The notes: generated by a model not told the origin, from the letters alone. Positions 1 through 6,137 are shown, numbered from the stretch's first letter. The stretch is 7,550 nt of DNA from Armatimonadota bacterium (GCA_014381035.1 JACMIS010000237.1:1-7550); one strand, 5' to 3'. Numbers and translations: made by a program.

Positions 1-34
1 ACGAACGATTCCAACCACCCAATGCCCCAACAAC

Positions 35-1303
35 CTACTTCACCAGAAACGGGGTGTTCGCGGTCGCCGCCGTGTTGTTGGTGGCGTCGCGCACAGTGAC
101 GAAAAGCCGGTAGGGACCGGGCGCGGTCGGTGCGACAAAGGCGGCGGTGCCATCGGCGGATGTCAGGTTTTTGACCGCATCCAGCGGCTTTTGTCCGGGG
201 TCCGGCTTCGACTCCTCCACCTTCTCCGGGCGGATCACATACTCGTACTTCAGCGGCGACACCGAGCGGGCGACGCAGGTAGCCGTTTGTGCGGAACCGG
301 GCTTGACTTCCTTTTCCGAGACGCTTGCCATAAACGCCATGATGTCCGGCGCGGGGTTGGCGACCCATTTCCCTGTCCACAGATAAGAAACCGCGTCGGT
401 GGCGGCGAGCCGTTCTCCGGTGCCGGGAAGAAGCATTCCAAACCAGGTCGGCGTTCCTTCCATCTTGTCGCCCCACAGAAATGCGTACGAGCCGAGGCAT
501 TTCGGTTGATTCTGGATCGAGCGCATGTAACTCCCGAGGTACATGCGAGCTTTCTCGGTGGAGTTCGGCTCCAGCGCGACGCCCCAGGGGGTTTTACCGA
601 CTTCCCACGGACCGTTCGGGCCGAACTCGGTCACGATGTAAGGCTTCGTGATGCCCGATTCCTTGAGACGGTCTGCCAGCGAACTCAGTCCGCCGTAGGA
701 ATTGATGCCGATGATATCAATATCCGGGCAAAGATCCTGCACCGCCTTCGCCTTGTTGGCGTTGCCACCGATTTCCGCAGTGACGGTCATGGTGGGATGG
801 TTCGGGTCTTCCTTGTGCGCCATCGCGGCGAGTTCCTGAATCGCTTTCCATACCAGAGGATCGTTGCCGTCGCCTTCCATTTCGTTCCCGATGCCCCACG
901 CGAGCAGTGCCGGATGGTTTTTGAACTCGCGTACAGTGGCTTGCGCTTTCTCGAACTGCTCGCGCACCATCTTCGGGTCGTCGTACTTGAAGCCGTGTAC
1001 TTTATGCCCCAGCCAGATGCCGAGCGTCATGGTCAAACCCTGCGCGTGCGCGGCATCGAGATCACGTTTCGCGTTCTCCGCACCCCACGTGCGCACCGAA
1101 TTACCGCCCAGCGATTTCAGGAGCGGCAACTTTTCCGTTCCCCCGACCCCTTTAACGAAGTAGGGCTTACCATCCCGAGTCAATTGCCATGCCTCGCCTT
1201 TTTTGACGAGTTTGGTTGCTCCGGACGATTGCGCCTGTGCGGCGGCGATGCCGCCTGCCGCCAGAAGCCCCACACCCGCTCCCACGAATTCTCTTCGATT
1301 CAT
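35..1303 (-). CDS. Secreted clan GH-A TIM-barrel glycoside hydrolase (GH2 catalytic-domain-like / GH5-like)
   Basis: This 422-residue protein probably hydrolyses a beta-glycosidic bond in a plant or microbial polysaccharide outside the cytoplasm. It opens with a twin-arginine-like signal (MNRREFVGAG, then a hydrophobic stretch) and a likely cleavage site after AQA at residue 24. A TIM barrel spans about residues 40-312: VRTWG near 70, then WGIGNE with E141 as the likely acid/base, and IVTEFGPNG with E226 as the likely nucleophile. The spacing suits a retaining clan GH-A enzyme. Residues about 318-422 resemble an Ig-like beta-sandwich. The sugar-binding and jelly-roll domains of full GH2 enzymes are absent, so this is a catalytic domain plus a C-terminal accessory domain. 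The start has a good Shine-Dalgarno (GAAGG, 1311-1315) 7 nt upstream. It is the last gene of the DUF1559-lipoprotein cluster. The family and fold are clear, but the substrate cannot be read from sequence and the exact GH family is uncertain. Confidence 0.85.
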   Translation of the reverse strand: MNRREFVGAGVGLLAAGGIAAAQAQSSGATKLVKKGEAWQLTRDGKPYFVKGVGGTEKLPLLKSLGGNSVRTWGAENAKRDLDAAHAQGLTMTLGIWLGHKVHGFKYDDPKMVREQFEKAQATVREFKNHPALLAWGIGNEMEGDGNDPLVWKAIQELAAMAHKEDPNHPTMTVTAEIGGNANKAKAVQDLCPDIDIIGINSYGGLSSLADRLKESGITKPYIVTEFGPNGPWEVGKTPWGVALEPNSTEKARMYLGSYMRSIQNQPKCLGSYAFLWGDKMEGTPTWFGMLLPGTGERLAATDAVSYLWTGKWVANPAPDIMAFMASVSEKEVKPGSAQTATCVARSVSPLKYEYVIRPEKVEESKPDPGQKPLDAVKNLTSADGTAAFVAPTAPGPYRLFVTVRDATNNTAATANTPFLVK

Positions 1304-1320
1304 TTTTGTTCCTTCGAAAG

Positions 1321-1355
1321 GAAAGCGGGCGGGGCGATATGCCCCGCCCGCTTTC
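1321..1355 (-). promoter_or_regulatory. Perfect 15-bp GC-rich hairpin between the lipoprotein and glycosidase genes
   Basis: Two perfectly complementary 15-nt arms (1321-1335 and 1341-1355) flank a 5-nt loop. The hairpin starts 25 nt after the lipoprotein stop and ends 5 nt before the Shine-Dalgarno of the glycosidase. On the minus strand it is followed by CTTTC rather than a run of T, so it is a poor classical terminator. It may be a weak terminator or attenuator, an mRNA-stabilising or processing hairpin, or a structure limiting ribosome access. The stem is certain; the function is inferred. Confidence 0.7.
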
Positions 1356-1380
1356 GATCACCGCTATGTTATACGACGCC

Positions 1381-1647
1381 TTATCGTGCGGGACGCATCG
1401 CGGCCGCTCCCCGCTTCGACATATCCTCGCCGGGTTCGGGTGGCTTCCCCTGCGGCGGTAGTTTCGTCTCGGTGGAAACGTTGCCGTAAGGACTGGTGCC
1501 CCCGTTAGACGCGGCGGCGGTATTCTTCTGCACTTCCTCACGGACGGTCTTCTCGCCGTCGCCCTCGCCGCACCCGGTGCATAGACCAGCCAACGATAGC
1601 ATTATCGCGGCGAAACCGACACCGTGCAGATGCCTGATAACCGTCAT
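1381..1647 (-). CDS. Small putative lipoprotein of unknown function
   Basis: This 88-residue protein has a short basic N-terminus (MTVIRHLH), a hydrophobic segment at about residues 9-22 and a lipobox-like LCTGC with the acceptor cysteine at C26. The Cys at -3 is less usual than Leu or Val. The mature part is a low-complexity, probably disordered chain rich in Gly, Glu, Lys and Pro, with PPQGKPPEPGED near residues 64-75. No enzymatic motif is visible. The ATG directly abuts the TAA of the upstream prepilin-like gene, and a strong GAGGAGG Shine-Dalgarno lies 5 nt before it, so the two are almost certainly translationally coupled. Short lipoproteins after DUF1559 genes are a recurring arrangement in Planctomycetes and, as far as I know, Armatimonadota. 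A role as a membrane-anchored partner of the prepilin-like protein is possible but not shown. Confidence 0.75.
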   Translation of the reverse strand: MTVIRHLHGVGFAAIMLSLAGLCTGCGEGDGEKTVREEVQKNTAAASNGGTSPYGNVSTETKLPPQGKPPEPGEDMSKRGAAAMRPAR

Positions 1648-2457
1648 TTAATCCTCCTCGATGGTGAATTGCGGGCGGATACCGTTGGCGTTAACCTTCG
1701 CGAGGTTATCCAGACGCGTCCACTTCGCATGTCCATCTATGTACGCAGCGTTCATGCCGCCATTATGGCGACCCGGCGACTTCGACAGCATCGGTGGGTT
1801 CAGGTTCGGATAGAACGTCGCCGCGCAAGCGTTCTTATTTTCCCAGGCGATCTCGCCGATGCCCCATCCATCACCGCCGCCGCACGGGGGGACAAAGTAG
1901 GCGCGGTATTCCGCGAGCAGGATCGTATCGGCGACCTGTCCGACCGCGGCGAGCGATTGACCGAGCGGGTTGGTTGTCGGGGCGCCGTCCGGCCCGTTAT
2001 CTCCCCAGTACGTCGCGTTAGCCGCGTAAGAACCCGGCTCCGACACGCTGGCGAAGTACAACGGGTCGCCGTCCTTGGAGTTGGGTGGAGTCTGCTTGTA
2101 GGGGACAACACCGGCGTCACTGGGGCAGTTGTACACTTGTACGCTCTTTACATACGGATAGATGTGGTCCTGCCATCGCTGATCACCGGGCCAGGTGAAA
2201 CCGGACCAGGAGGGACCGACACCGCTCCAACCGGGCACGATCCGCTCATCATAGTCCTGCGTGTACTGCATCGCGCCGAGCCCGAGTTGCTTCATGTTCG
2301 ACAAACAGGACGCCTGACGTGCCTTGGCACGTGCCTGAGCGAAAACGGGAAACAGGATCGCGGCGAGGATCGCGATAATGGCTATCACGACGAGCAGTTC
2401 GATCAAGGTGAAGCCAGTTTGTTTGCGACCGGCGGTGGAAACGATTGTTTTCTGCAT
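1648..2457 (-). CDS. DUF1559 prepilin-like protein with H-X9-DG motif
   Basis: This 269-residue protein is a type IV pilin/type II pseudopilin-like surface protein. Residues 1-15 are a short basic leader ending in G15. Prepilin peptidase would cut before F16, followed by [20 protein letters not shown], with the conserved Glu at E20 (mature position 5). The segment 49-71 ([23 protein letters not shown]) and CPSD at 111-114 are typical of the DUF1559 family. Near the C-terminus, H231 followed by nine residues and D241-G242 forms the H-X9-DG motif. Length is normal. A Shine-Dalgarno (AGAAGGA) lies about 10 nt upstream of the ATG. No pilus-assembly genes are nearby, so export would depend on machinery encoded elsewhere. 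Such proteins occur in many copies per genome in Planctomycetes and Armatimonadota; their role is poorly known. Here it heads a coupled cluster with a lipoprotein and a secreted glycosidase. Confidence 0.93.
   Translation of the reverse strand: MQKTIVSTAGRKQTGFTLIELLVVIAIIAILAAILFPVFAQARAKARQASCLSNMKQLGLGAMQYTQDYDERIVPGWSGVGPSWSGFTWPGDQRWQDHIYPYVKSVQVYNCPSDAGVVPYKQTPPNSKDGDPLYFASVSEPGSYAANATYWGDNGPDGAPTTNPLGQSLAAVGQVADTILLAEYRAYFVPPCGGGDGWGIGEIAWENKNACAATFYPNLNPPMLSKSPGRHNGGMNAAYIDGHAKWTRLDNLAKVNANGIRPQFTIEED
1653..1659 (-). promoter_or_regulatory. Shine-Dalgarno embedded in the last codons of the prepilin gene
   Basis: On the minus strand the final codons of the DUF1559 gene read GAG GAG GAT TAA, directly followed by ATG of the lipoprotein. 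The GAGGAGG formed there matches the anti-SD strongly at 5 nt spacing. It fixes the lipoprotein start and indicates translational coupling. Confidence 0.8.
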
Positions 2458-2481
2458 TGTTTTATTATCCTTCTAAACGAT

Positions 2482-2527
2482 TCCCGGCATCGGGAGTTCA
2501 AGTGCCGTTTAATCTTTGAGAAACGGC
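2482..2527 (-). promoter_or_regulatory. Two small hairpins in the leader of the prepilin-like gene
   Basis: The 83-nt gap between the lacI stop and the prepilin ATG holds a 7-bp stem (arms 2504-2510 and 2521-2527, 10-nt loop) and a 5-bp stem (2482-2486 and 2491-2495, loop GCAT). On the minus strand the T-run (CTATTTTT) precedes the first stem rather than following it, so this is not a standard terminator for lacI. I see no convincing sigma-70 or sigma-54 promoter and no copy of the lacI operator here. The pair may be a partial terminator or structured 5' leader; read-through from lacI into the prepilin cluster is possible. Confidence 0.4.
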
Positions 2528-2540
2528 AAAAATAGTATGA

Positions 2541-3578
2541 TTACGCGGTATCTCCCTCGATCAGTTGTACCGGCAGCATTGTTACCGGGGCTGCCGGTTC
2601 ATATCCCTCTTCTGTGCTAAACCGTGATTCGATCTGCGCGAAAAGTTGCTCCATCGCCTGTTCCGCGATCACATTCCAGTTCGCGGCTACCGTCAGCAAC
2701 CGGCGCGGGGTGAGTTTCGGGTCCAGCACGCCGTCAAAGCCCGCGATAGCCAGTCCGCCGGGAACACGGACCCCGGCTTGCCCGCACTCGCGGATCAGAT
2801 CATACGCTGTCAGGTCGTTCCAGCAACAGACGGCGGTTGGCGGGTTCGGCATCGCCCGAATATCCTCCAGCGCGGGACGCGTGTCCTCTATATCTATGGC
2901 GAATAACAGTGCTTCCGATTCCAGCCCGCGTTCCCGCATCTCGGTCAAAAACGCACCCATGCGCCGCTCGACGGACGCAAACCGGGTGCGCGGGTACATA
3001 TAACCGATGCGTCGGTGCCCCCGCTCCCACAGATGGGCGACCAGAGCGCGGGTGCCGGACTCGTCATCACAGACCAGCGACGGGATTCCGGGCAACGCAT
3101 CCGCGATAGCCACGACCGGCAACGCGTCGGATTCGGCGAGCCGCTCGGCAAGGGGGTCACCGGCATGGGTATGTAAAAACAGCCCATCCACCCGCCCGTC
3201 CATCAATTCGTTATAAATATCGTCAGGAGCGGTGCCCCGAGACACACTGTGCAACAGAACATCCATACGTCGCCGACTCGCCGCCTGTTGGAGGCTCCCG
3301 ATGATCGAGGCAAGGAACGCATTGCGGGCATCCACATAGCCGTATCCCGTGTAGAACCCGACGATATTGGTGCGGCGACGGCGGAGCGAGCGGGCGACGG
3401 CGTTCGGTCGGTATCCCATCTGCGCGGCGGCTTGCATGACACGGATGCGAGTATCCTCGGCGACGCGATGTCCGGTGGCTCCCGTCAGAATACGCGAAAC
3501 GGTCGGTTGCGACAATCCCAGAGCATTGCCGATGTCTTTCGCCGTGACCGCGCCGGTATTTCGTTCGCTTCTTCGCAT
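2541..3578 (-). CDS. LacI/GalR-family transcriptional regulator
   Basis: This 345-residue repressor-type regulator has the full family architecture. The N-terminal helix-turn-helix spans about residues 11-31 (VTAKDIGNALGLSQPTVSRIL, with recognition segment QPTVSRIL), followed by the characteristic MGYRPNAVARSL at 54-65 that forms the hinge helix. The periplasmic-binding-protein-like effector domain runs from about residue 71 (NIVGFY) to the end. It includes DGRVDGLFLH, a DDESGTRALVAHLWERGHRRIGY block at 171-193 and VRVPGGLAIAGFDG near 270-283, all typical. The effector is probably a sugar, but its identity is not visible. The Shine-Dalgarno is AAAGG at 3589-3593, 10 nt before ATG. Directly upstream are two copies of a palindromic site with central CG, so autoregulation is likely. 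The gene lies in line with the prepilin-lipoprotein-glycosidase cluster and diverges from topoisomerase IB. Confidence 0.95.
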   Translation of the reverse strand: MRRSERNTGAVTAKDIGNALGLSQPTVSRILTGATGHRVAEDTRIRVMQAAAQMGYRPNAVARSLRRRRTNIVGFYTGYGYVDARNAFLASIIGSLQQAASRRRMDVLLHSVSRGTAPDDIYNELMDGRVDGLFLHTHAGDPLAERLAESDALPVVAIADALPGIPSLVCDDESGTRALVAHLWERGHRRIGYMYPRTRFASVERRMGAFLTEMRERGLESEALLFAIDIEDTRPALEDIRAMPNPPTAVCCWNDLTAYDLIRECGQAGVRVPGGLAIAGFDGVLDPKLTPRRLLTVAANWNVIAEQAMEQLFAQIESRFSTEEGYEPAAPVTMLPVQLIEGDTA

Positions 3579-3591
3579 AAACGCTTCGCCT

Positions 3592-3613
3592 TTGTGTATT
3601 CGTATACGCAGAA
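3592..3613. promoter_or_regulatory. Operator-like repeat, copy 1 (proximal to lacI)
   Basis: A 22-bp sequence containing gtattcgtatacgcagaa is repeated with one difference at 3624-3645. Its core at 3594-3609 is an imperfect inverted repeat around a central CG, the usual symmetry of LacI-family operators. It lies between the predicted lacI start site and the ribosome binding site, so binding there would block elongation. Confidence 0.65.
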
Positions 3614-3623
3614 TAAAATCGCC

Positions 3624-3645
3624 TTGCGTATTCGTATACGCAGAA
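3624..3645. promoter_or_regulatory. Operator-like repeat, copy 2 (over the lacI start site)
   Basis: This is the second copy of the 22-bp repeat. Its core at 3626-3641 (gcgtat, tcgt, atacgc) is palindromic at 14 of 16 positions with a central CG. The period to copy 1 is exactly 32 bp, about three helical turns, placing the two on the same DNA face. It overlaps the predicted -10 edge and start site of the lacI promoter. Confidence 0.7.
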
Positions 3646-3673
3646 GATACAGCATGTTGTTATCTCCTGTCAA
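3644..3673 (-). promoter_or_regulatory. Sigma-70-type promoter of the lacI-family gene
   Basis: On the minus strand a perfect -35 TTGACA (complement of 3668-3673) is followed after 18 nt by TATCTT (complement of 3644-3649). Transcription would start near 3637, inside operator copy 2, giving a leader of about 59 nt. Confidence 0.6.
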
Positions 3674-3677
3674 GAGG

Positions 3678-3708
3678 TTGGTAAAAAATTCTTCATTCTG
3701 GGTACAAA
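3678..3708 (+). promoter_or_regulatory. Possible promoter of topoisomerase IB
   Basis: A -35-like TTGGTA (3678-3683) and a -10-like TACAAA (3703-3708) are 19 nt apart, longer than ideal. The expected start is at about 3715, on the first base of the GTG start codon, which would give a leaderless mRNA. This is a weak match and only tentative. Confidence 0.3.
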
Positions 3709-3714
3709 TCCGGT

Positions 3715-4800
3715 GTGAATAACGTCGAATCAACAAGTCAACAGGGGTGCGCGAACCGCGAAGCGGCGAAGTCCGCCGGGTTACGTTATGTCACCGACGG
3801 CAAGCCGGGCATCCGCCGCGTGGGGGAAACAAAGCAGGGTTTTCACTATATCGCCCCCGATGGCACGGCGATAAGCGACGAAGCGACGTTGGAACGGATC
3901 CGAAAAATCGGGATTCCTCCGGCATATACGGATGTGTGGATATGCCCCCACGCAACCGGACACCTGCAAGCGTCGGGACGCGACGCAAAGAACCGCAAGC
4001 AATACCGTTACCACGCGAAATGGCGCGAAGCCCGCGACGAAAACAAGTACGACCGCATGATGGCGTTCGGGGATGCCCTCCCCGCTCTCCGCGCCCGCGT
4101 CGCCGAGGATCTGGCACGACGCGGTCTGCCGCGTGAAAAAGTGCTTGCGACGGTGATACGCCTCTTGGAGACGACCCGGATTCGCGTCGGCAACGAGGAG
4201 TATGCGGAAGCCAACCAGCATTACGGGTTGACGACGCTACGCAACCGGCATGTGACCGTGGAAGGCGGGACCCTGCGCTTCTCATTCGTCGGTAAATCGG
4301 GCGTTCGGCACCGTCTGGAATTGAAAAGCCGCAAACTGGCAAAAATCGTGCAGAATGTGCGCGACCTGCCGGGTCAGGAACTGTTCCAATACGTGGACGC
4401 GGAAACCGGCGACATCAAACCGGTACACTCGGAAGACGTGAACGAATACCTGCGCGAAATCACCGGCGAATCGTTCTCCGCGAAAGATTTTCGGACGTGG
4501 TCGGGGACGGTACTGTGCGCGATGGAACTTGCCGCATTCGAGACCGCCCCGACGGCAACCGTGGCGAAAGAAAATGTCGTGCAGGCGATCCGCACGGTCG
4601 CCGCGCACCTCGGCAACACGCCATCCGTGTGCCGCAAGTGCTACGTCCACCCGGCGATCCTGGACACTTACACTGCGACGGGTTTTCCCGATTCGCTTCG
4701 GACGGTCCCTGCGGCGGACGCAGACGCGCTACCGAACGCCCTGTTGCCCGAAGAGCGGGCGGTGCTGCAATTTTTACGCAGTCAGGCAAAGTCGGGATAA
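3715..4800 (+). CDS. DNA topoisomerase IB (poxvirus/bacterial type)
   Basis: This 361-residue enzyme relaxes supercoils by transient single-strand cleavage through a 3'-phosphotyrosine. The N-terminal domain (about 20-105) carries LRYVTDGKPGIRRV, IPPAYTDVWICPHATGHLQASGRDAKNRKQYRYH and the WREARDENKYDRM segment typical of bacterial members. The catalytic domain holds R157 (TRIRVGNEEYA), K194 (FVGKSG), R260 (KDFRTWSGT), N301 (LGNTP, where vaccinia virus has His) and the nucleophile Y310 (CRKCYVHP). All expected residues are present, so it should be active. GTG at 3715 is the only ATG, GTG or TTG between the upstream in-frame stop and the conserved N-terminus. No good Shine-Dalgarno precedes it. 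Bacterial TopIB genes are patchily distributed, which is usually explained by horizontal transfer. It is followed 7 nt later by an Imm35-like gene and may share its transcript. Confidence 0.95.
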   Translation: MNNVESTSQQGCANREAAKSAGLRYVTDGKPGIRRVGETKQGFHYIAPDGTAISDEATLERIRKIGIPPAYTDVWICPHATGHLQASGRDAKNRKQYRYHAKWREARDENKYDRMMAFGDALPALRARVAEDLARRGLPREKVLATVIRLLETTRIRVGNEEYAEANQHYGLTTLRNRHVTVEGGTLRFSFVGKSGVRHRLELKSRKLAKIVQNVRDLPGQELFQYVDAETGDIKPVHSEDVNEYLREITGESFSAKDFRTWSGTVLCAMELAAFETAPTATVAKENVVQAIRTVAAHLGNTPSVCRKCYVHPAILDTYTATGFPDSLRTVPAADADALPNALLPEERAVLQFLRSQAKSG

Positions 4801-4807
4801 TCCAACC

Positions 4808-5140
4808 ATGAATCAAATGTTTTACGCCGACTGCGAGCCGATTTTTACCCTTACCCTCCCCGTGACAGAGGAGGCGGCTTACGAGGCGGTCTCCGAGTAT
4901 CTGGCATCTATTACCTATGGTATGGAGATGGTCATCCACAACAAGCCGTCTGGGAATCTGTGGATGTACTACTACCAGTCCGCCGGATATATAAGAACCC
5001 AGGATATTTCACAGGCACTCGCGGGAAACGCGCCGATCCTGATAGACACCATCACGGGCGAAGCGTTCGTCACCGGAACCGCAGAGCCAATCGAGGAATA
5101 CATCGCCGCATACAGACGTCGTCAGGAACCGGAACAATAG
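4808..5140 (+). CDS. Imm35/YrhB-like small protein (orphan immunity-type)
   Basis: This 110-residue cytoplasmic protein has no signal peptide or membrane segment. A helical segment at about 19-35 (VTEEAAYEAVSEYLASI) leads into LWMYYYQSAGYIRTQDISQALAGNAPILIDTITGEAFVTGTAEPIEEYI (residues 51-99, quoted in parts: WMYYYQSAGYI, ALAGNAPILID, TGEAFVTGTAEPIEEY). That pattern is what I recall for the Imm35 (YrhB-like) family of predicted immunity proteins of polymorphic toxin systems. I know of no strong evidence for its biochemical role. ATG is at 4808, 7 nt after the topoisomerase stop; the Shine-Dalgarno is poor (GGGA overlapping that stop), suggesting coupling. No toxin gene is adjacent, so it is an orphan; domestication or a function unrelated to toxins is possible. 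The reading frame stays open upstream inside the topoisomerase gene, but that part is a shadow. Confidence 0.7.
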   Translation: MNQMFYADCEPIFTLTLPVTEEAAYEAVSEYLASITYGMEMVIHNKPSGNLWMYYYQSAGYIRTQDISQALAGNAPILIDTITGEAFVTGTAEPIEEYIAAYRRRQEPEQ

Positions 5141-5204
5141 TTACACTCTCGCGTTCTGACAAATCTAAAAAAATAAATTAAAACTTTTTCGCGATGTGAC
5201 ACGA

Positions 5205-5221
5205 TTGGCACGCATCCTGCA
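5205..5221 (+). promoter_or_regulatory. Sigma-54 (RpoN) -24/-12 promoter
   Basis: TTGGCACGCATCCTGCA has GG at 5207-5208 and GC at 5219-5220 separated by exactly 10 nt. It matches the consensus TGGCACG-N4-TTGC(A/T) at all but one position (C for the first T of the -12 box). The start site would be close to 5232. An AT-rich stretch (about 5160-5191) just upstream could aid bending, for example by IHF or HU. No activator site is identifiable. Confidence 0.75.
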
Positions 5222-5231
5222 AACAGTAATA

Positions 5232-5297
5232 ATCGCACGAGAAACACCATGACTTGCCCGACTTGTGAACCTTCTGGTTCACGTCGGGCTTTTTTTT
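5232..5297 (+). ncRNA. Candidate sigma-54-dependent small RNA, about 66 nt
   Basis: The interval runs from the start site expected for the sigma-54 promoter to the end of the T-run of an intrinsic terminator. It would give about 24 nt of A/C-rich, probably unpaired 5' RNA followed by the terminator hairpin, a layout typical of trans-acting small RNAs. The only ATG (5249) opens a frame that runs through the terminator and into the antisense of the sirtuin gene, so a peptide product is unlikely. It lies between convergent genes (Imm35-like on plus, sirtuin on minus). It is not similar to any RNA family I recognise. The alternative is that the hairpin simply terminates the topoisomerase-Imm35 transcript. 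Confidence 0.5.
5256..5297 (+). terminator. Strong intrinsic terminator (plus strand)
   Basis: Arms gcccgac + gtgaacc (5256-5262 and 5265-5271, with a 2-nt TT bulge) pair with ggttcac + gtcgggc (5276-5289) around a TTCT loop. That is 14 bp in total, followed by eight T (5290-5297). It would end both the candidate small RNA and any read-through from the Imm35-like gene. On the minus strand no T-run follows, so it should not terminate the sirtuin operon efficiently. Confidence 0.9.
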
Positions 5298-5309
5298 GCG
5301 ACACCGTGT

Positions 5310-6137
5310 TCACACCAACGCGGCAATCCGGGTCAGGGCGTCGAGCGACCCGAACGGCAATCCGACGCACACGCCGCGCGCGGGCAAAGCGCAGTCACGC
5401 GGGTTGATACGAATCAGCGTCGCCGCGGTCGCGTCCGCCACACGCTCCGCGAGAAGCCGGACTGTCGGTATCGCCCGTCCCGCGCCGATCTCGACCACGG
5501 CGATCTTCCCGTGGTTACCGAGTACTTGTGTCAGCCACGATTCCAATTCCCGTTCCTGTGCTTCCGAGCGGGTGTGCTGCCACCGCCAGTCGTTGAACAT
5601 CAGCACATTCGGACGGGCGATTTGCAGGCAGTTCGGGCAATGGGGAAGTTTACCGGAAGCGCGAAGCGTCGCCGTGTCTACAACAACCGCGTCGTCATCC
5701 GCGCTCCAGATTTCCCACGAACAGCCATACAAACATTGCAAATGATGGATCGAGCCGTGGCACTCCGCGATACGACCGGCATCGAAGTCTGCCTTCTGAA
5801 ACTGCCCGTCCACATTGGAGGTAAACACGAAACTGCCAAACGGTTTGGCGCCCGCCCATTGTTTGAGTAGCGAAAAGCCCGGATGCGGAACCGTGGCGCG
5901 ATATAGGTTCAGCCGGTGCCCGTAAAACCCCCACGCCAGCGCGGGATTCTCATAAAACATCTCCGGACTCGCGATCTGTGTGAACGGTATGCCCGCGTCA
6001 CGCAGGGGCGGGTAAGCTTCCCAGAATCCGTCGTCGCCGCGAAAGTCGGGCAAGCCGGAATCTACGCCGATACCCGCGCCCGCACAGATCAGGAGAGCGT
6101 CGGCGTCTCGGATGGCATCAGCGGCTTGTTGGAGCAT
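5310..6137 (-). CDS. Sir2-family (sirtuin) NAD-dependent protein, atypical subgroup
   Basis: This 275-residue protein belongs to the sirtuin superfamily, which uses NAD+ to remove acyl groups or transfer or hydrolyse ADP-ribose. The Rossmann and NAD motifs are GAGIGVDSGLPDFRG (20-34) and TSNVDGQF (106-113), where most sirtuins have TQNID. The catalytic histidine is H127 (ECHGS). Four zinc-type cysteines, C135, C139, C167 and C170, are present. RPNVLMFNDWRW (175-186) replaces the usual RPxVVxFGE, and EIGAGRAIPT (216-225) replaces GTS, so it is a divergent subgroup and the exact reaction is uncertain. It starts 18 nt after the RNA ligase stop, with GAGAGGT overlapping that stop as a weakly placed Shine-Dalgarno, so the two form an operon. 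It could be a regulatory deacylase, an ADP-ribosyl-modifying enzyme or an NADase; a standalone 275-residue sirtuin fits the first best. Confidence 0.9.
   Translation of the reverse strand: MLQQAADAIRDADALLICAGAGIGVDSGLPDFRGDDGFWEAYPPLRDAGIPFTQIASPEMFYENPALAWGFYGHRLNLYRATVPHPGFSLLKQWAGAKPFGSFVFTSNVDGQFQKADFDAGRIAECHGSIHHLQCLYGCSWEIWSADDDAVVVDTATLRASGKLPHCPNCLQIARPNVLMFNDWRWQHTRSEAQERELESWLTQVLGNHGKIAVVEIGAGRAIPTVRLLAERVADATAATLIRINPRDCALPARGVCVGLPFGSLDALTRIAALV

Noticed and set aside
191..1489. Long plus-strand open frame of 432 codons
   Set aside because: It is antisense to the glycosidase and lipoprotein genes, runs through the hairpin, has His/Arg/Phe-rich composition without motifs, and lacks a Shine-Dalgarno. 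It is a GC-driven shadow.
2504..2527. Terminator after the lacI-family gene
   Set aside because: The stem is only 7 bp with a 10-nt loop and the T-run is on the wrong side for minus-strand termination, so it is recorded only as a leader hairpin.
1624..2535. Plus-strand open frame of 303 codons
   Set aside because: It is antisense to the prepilin-like gene, whose identity is certain from the GFTLIE and H-X9-DG motifs. No domain is recognisable in the plus frame.
5249..5407. 52-codon plus-strand frame starting MTCPTCEPSG inside the sigma-54 transcript
   Set aside because: It reads through the intrinsic terminator and on into the antisense of the sirtuin gene, has an Arg-rich shadow-like tail and only a weak GAGA upstream. 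A truncated leader peptide cannot be wholly excluded.
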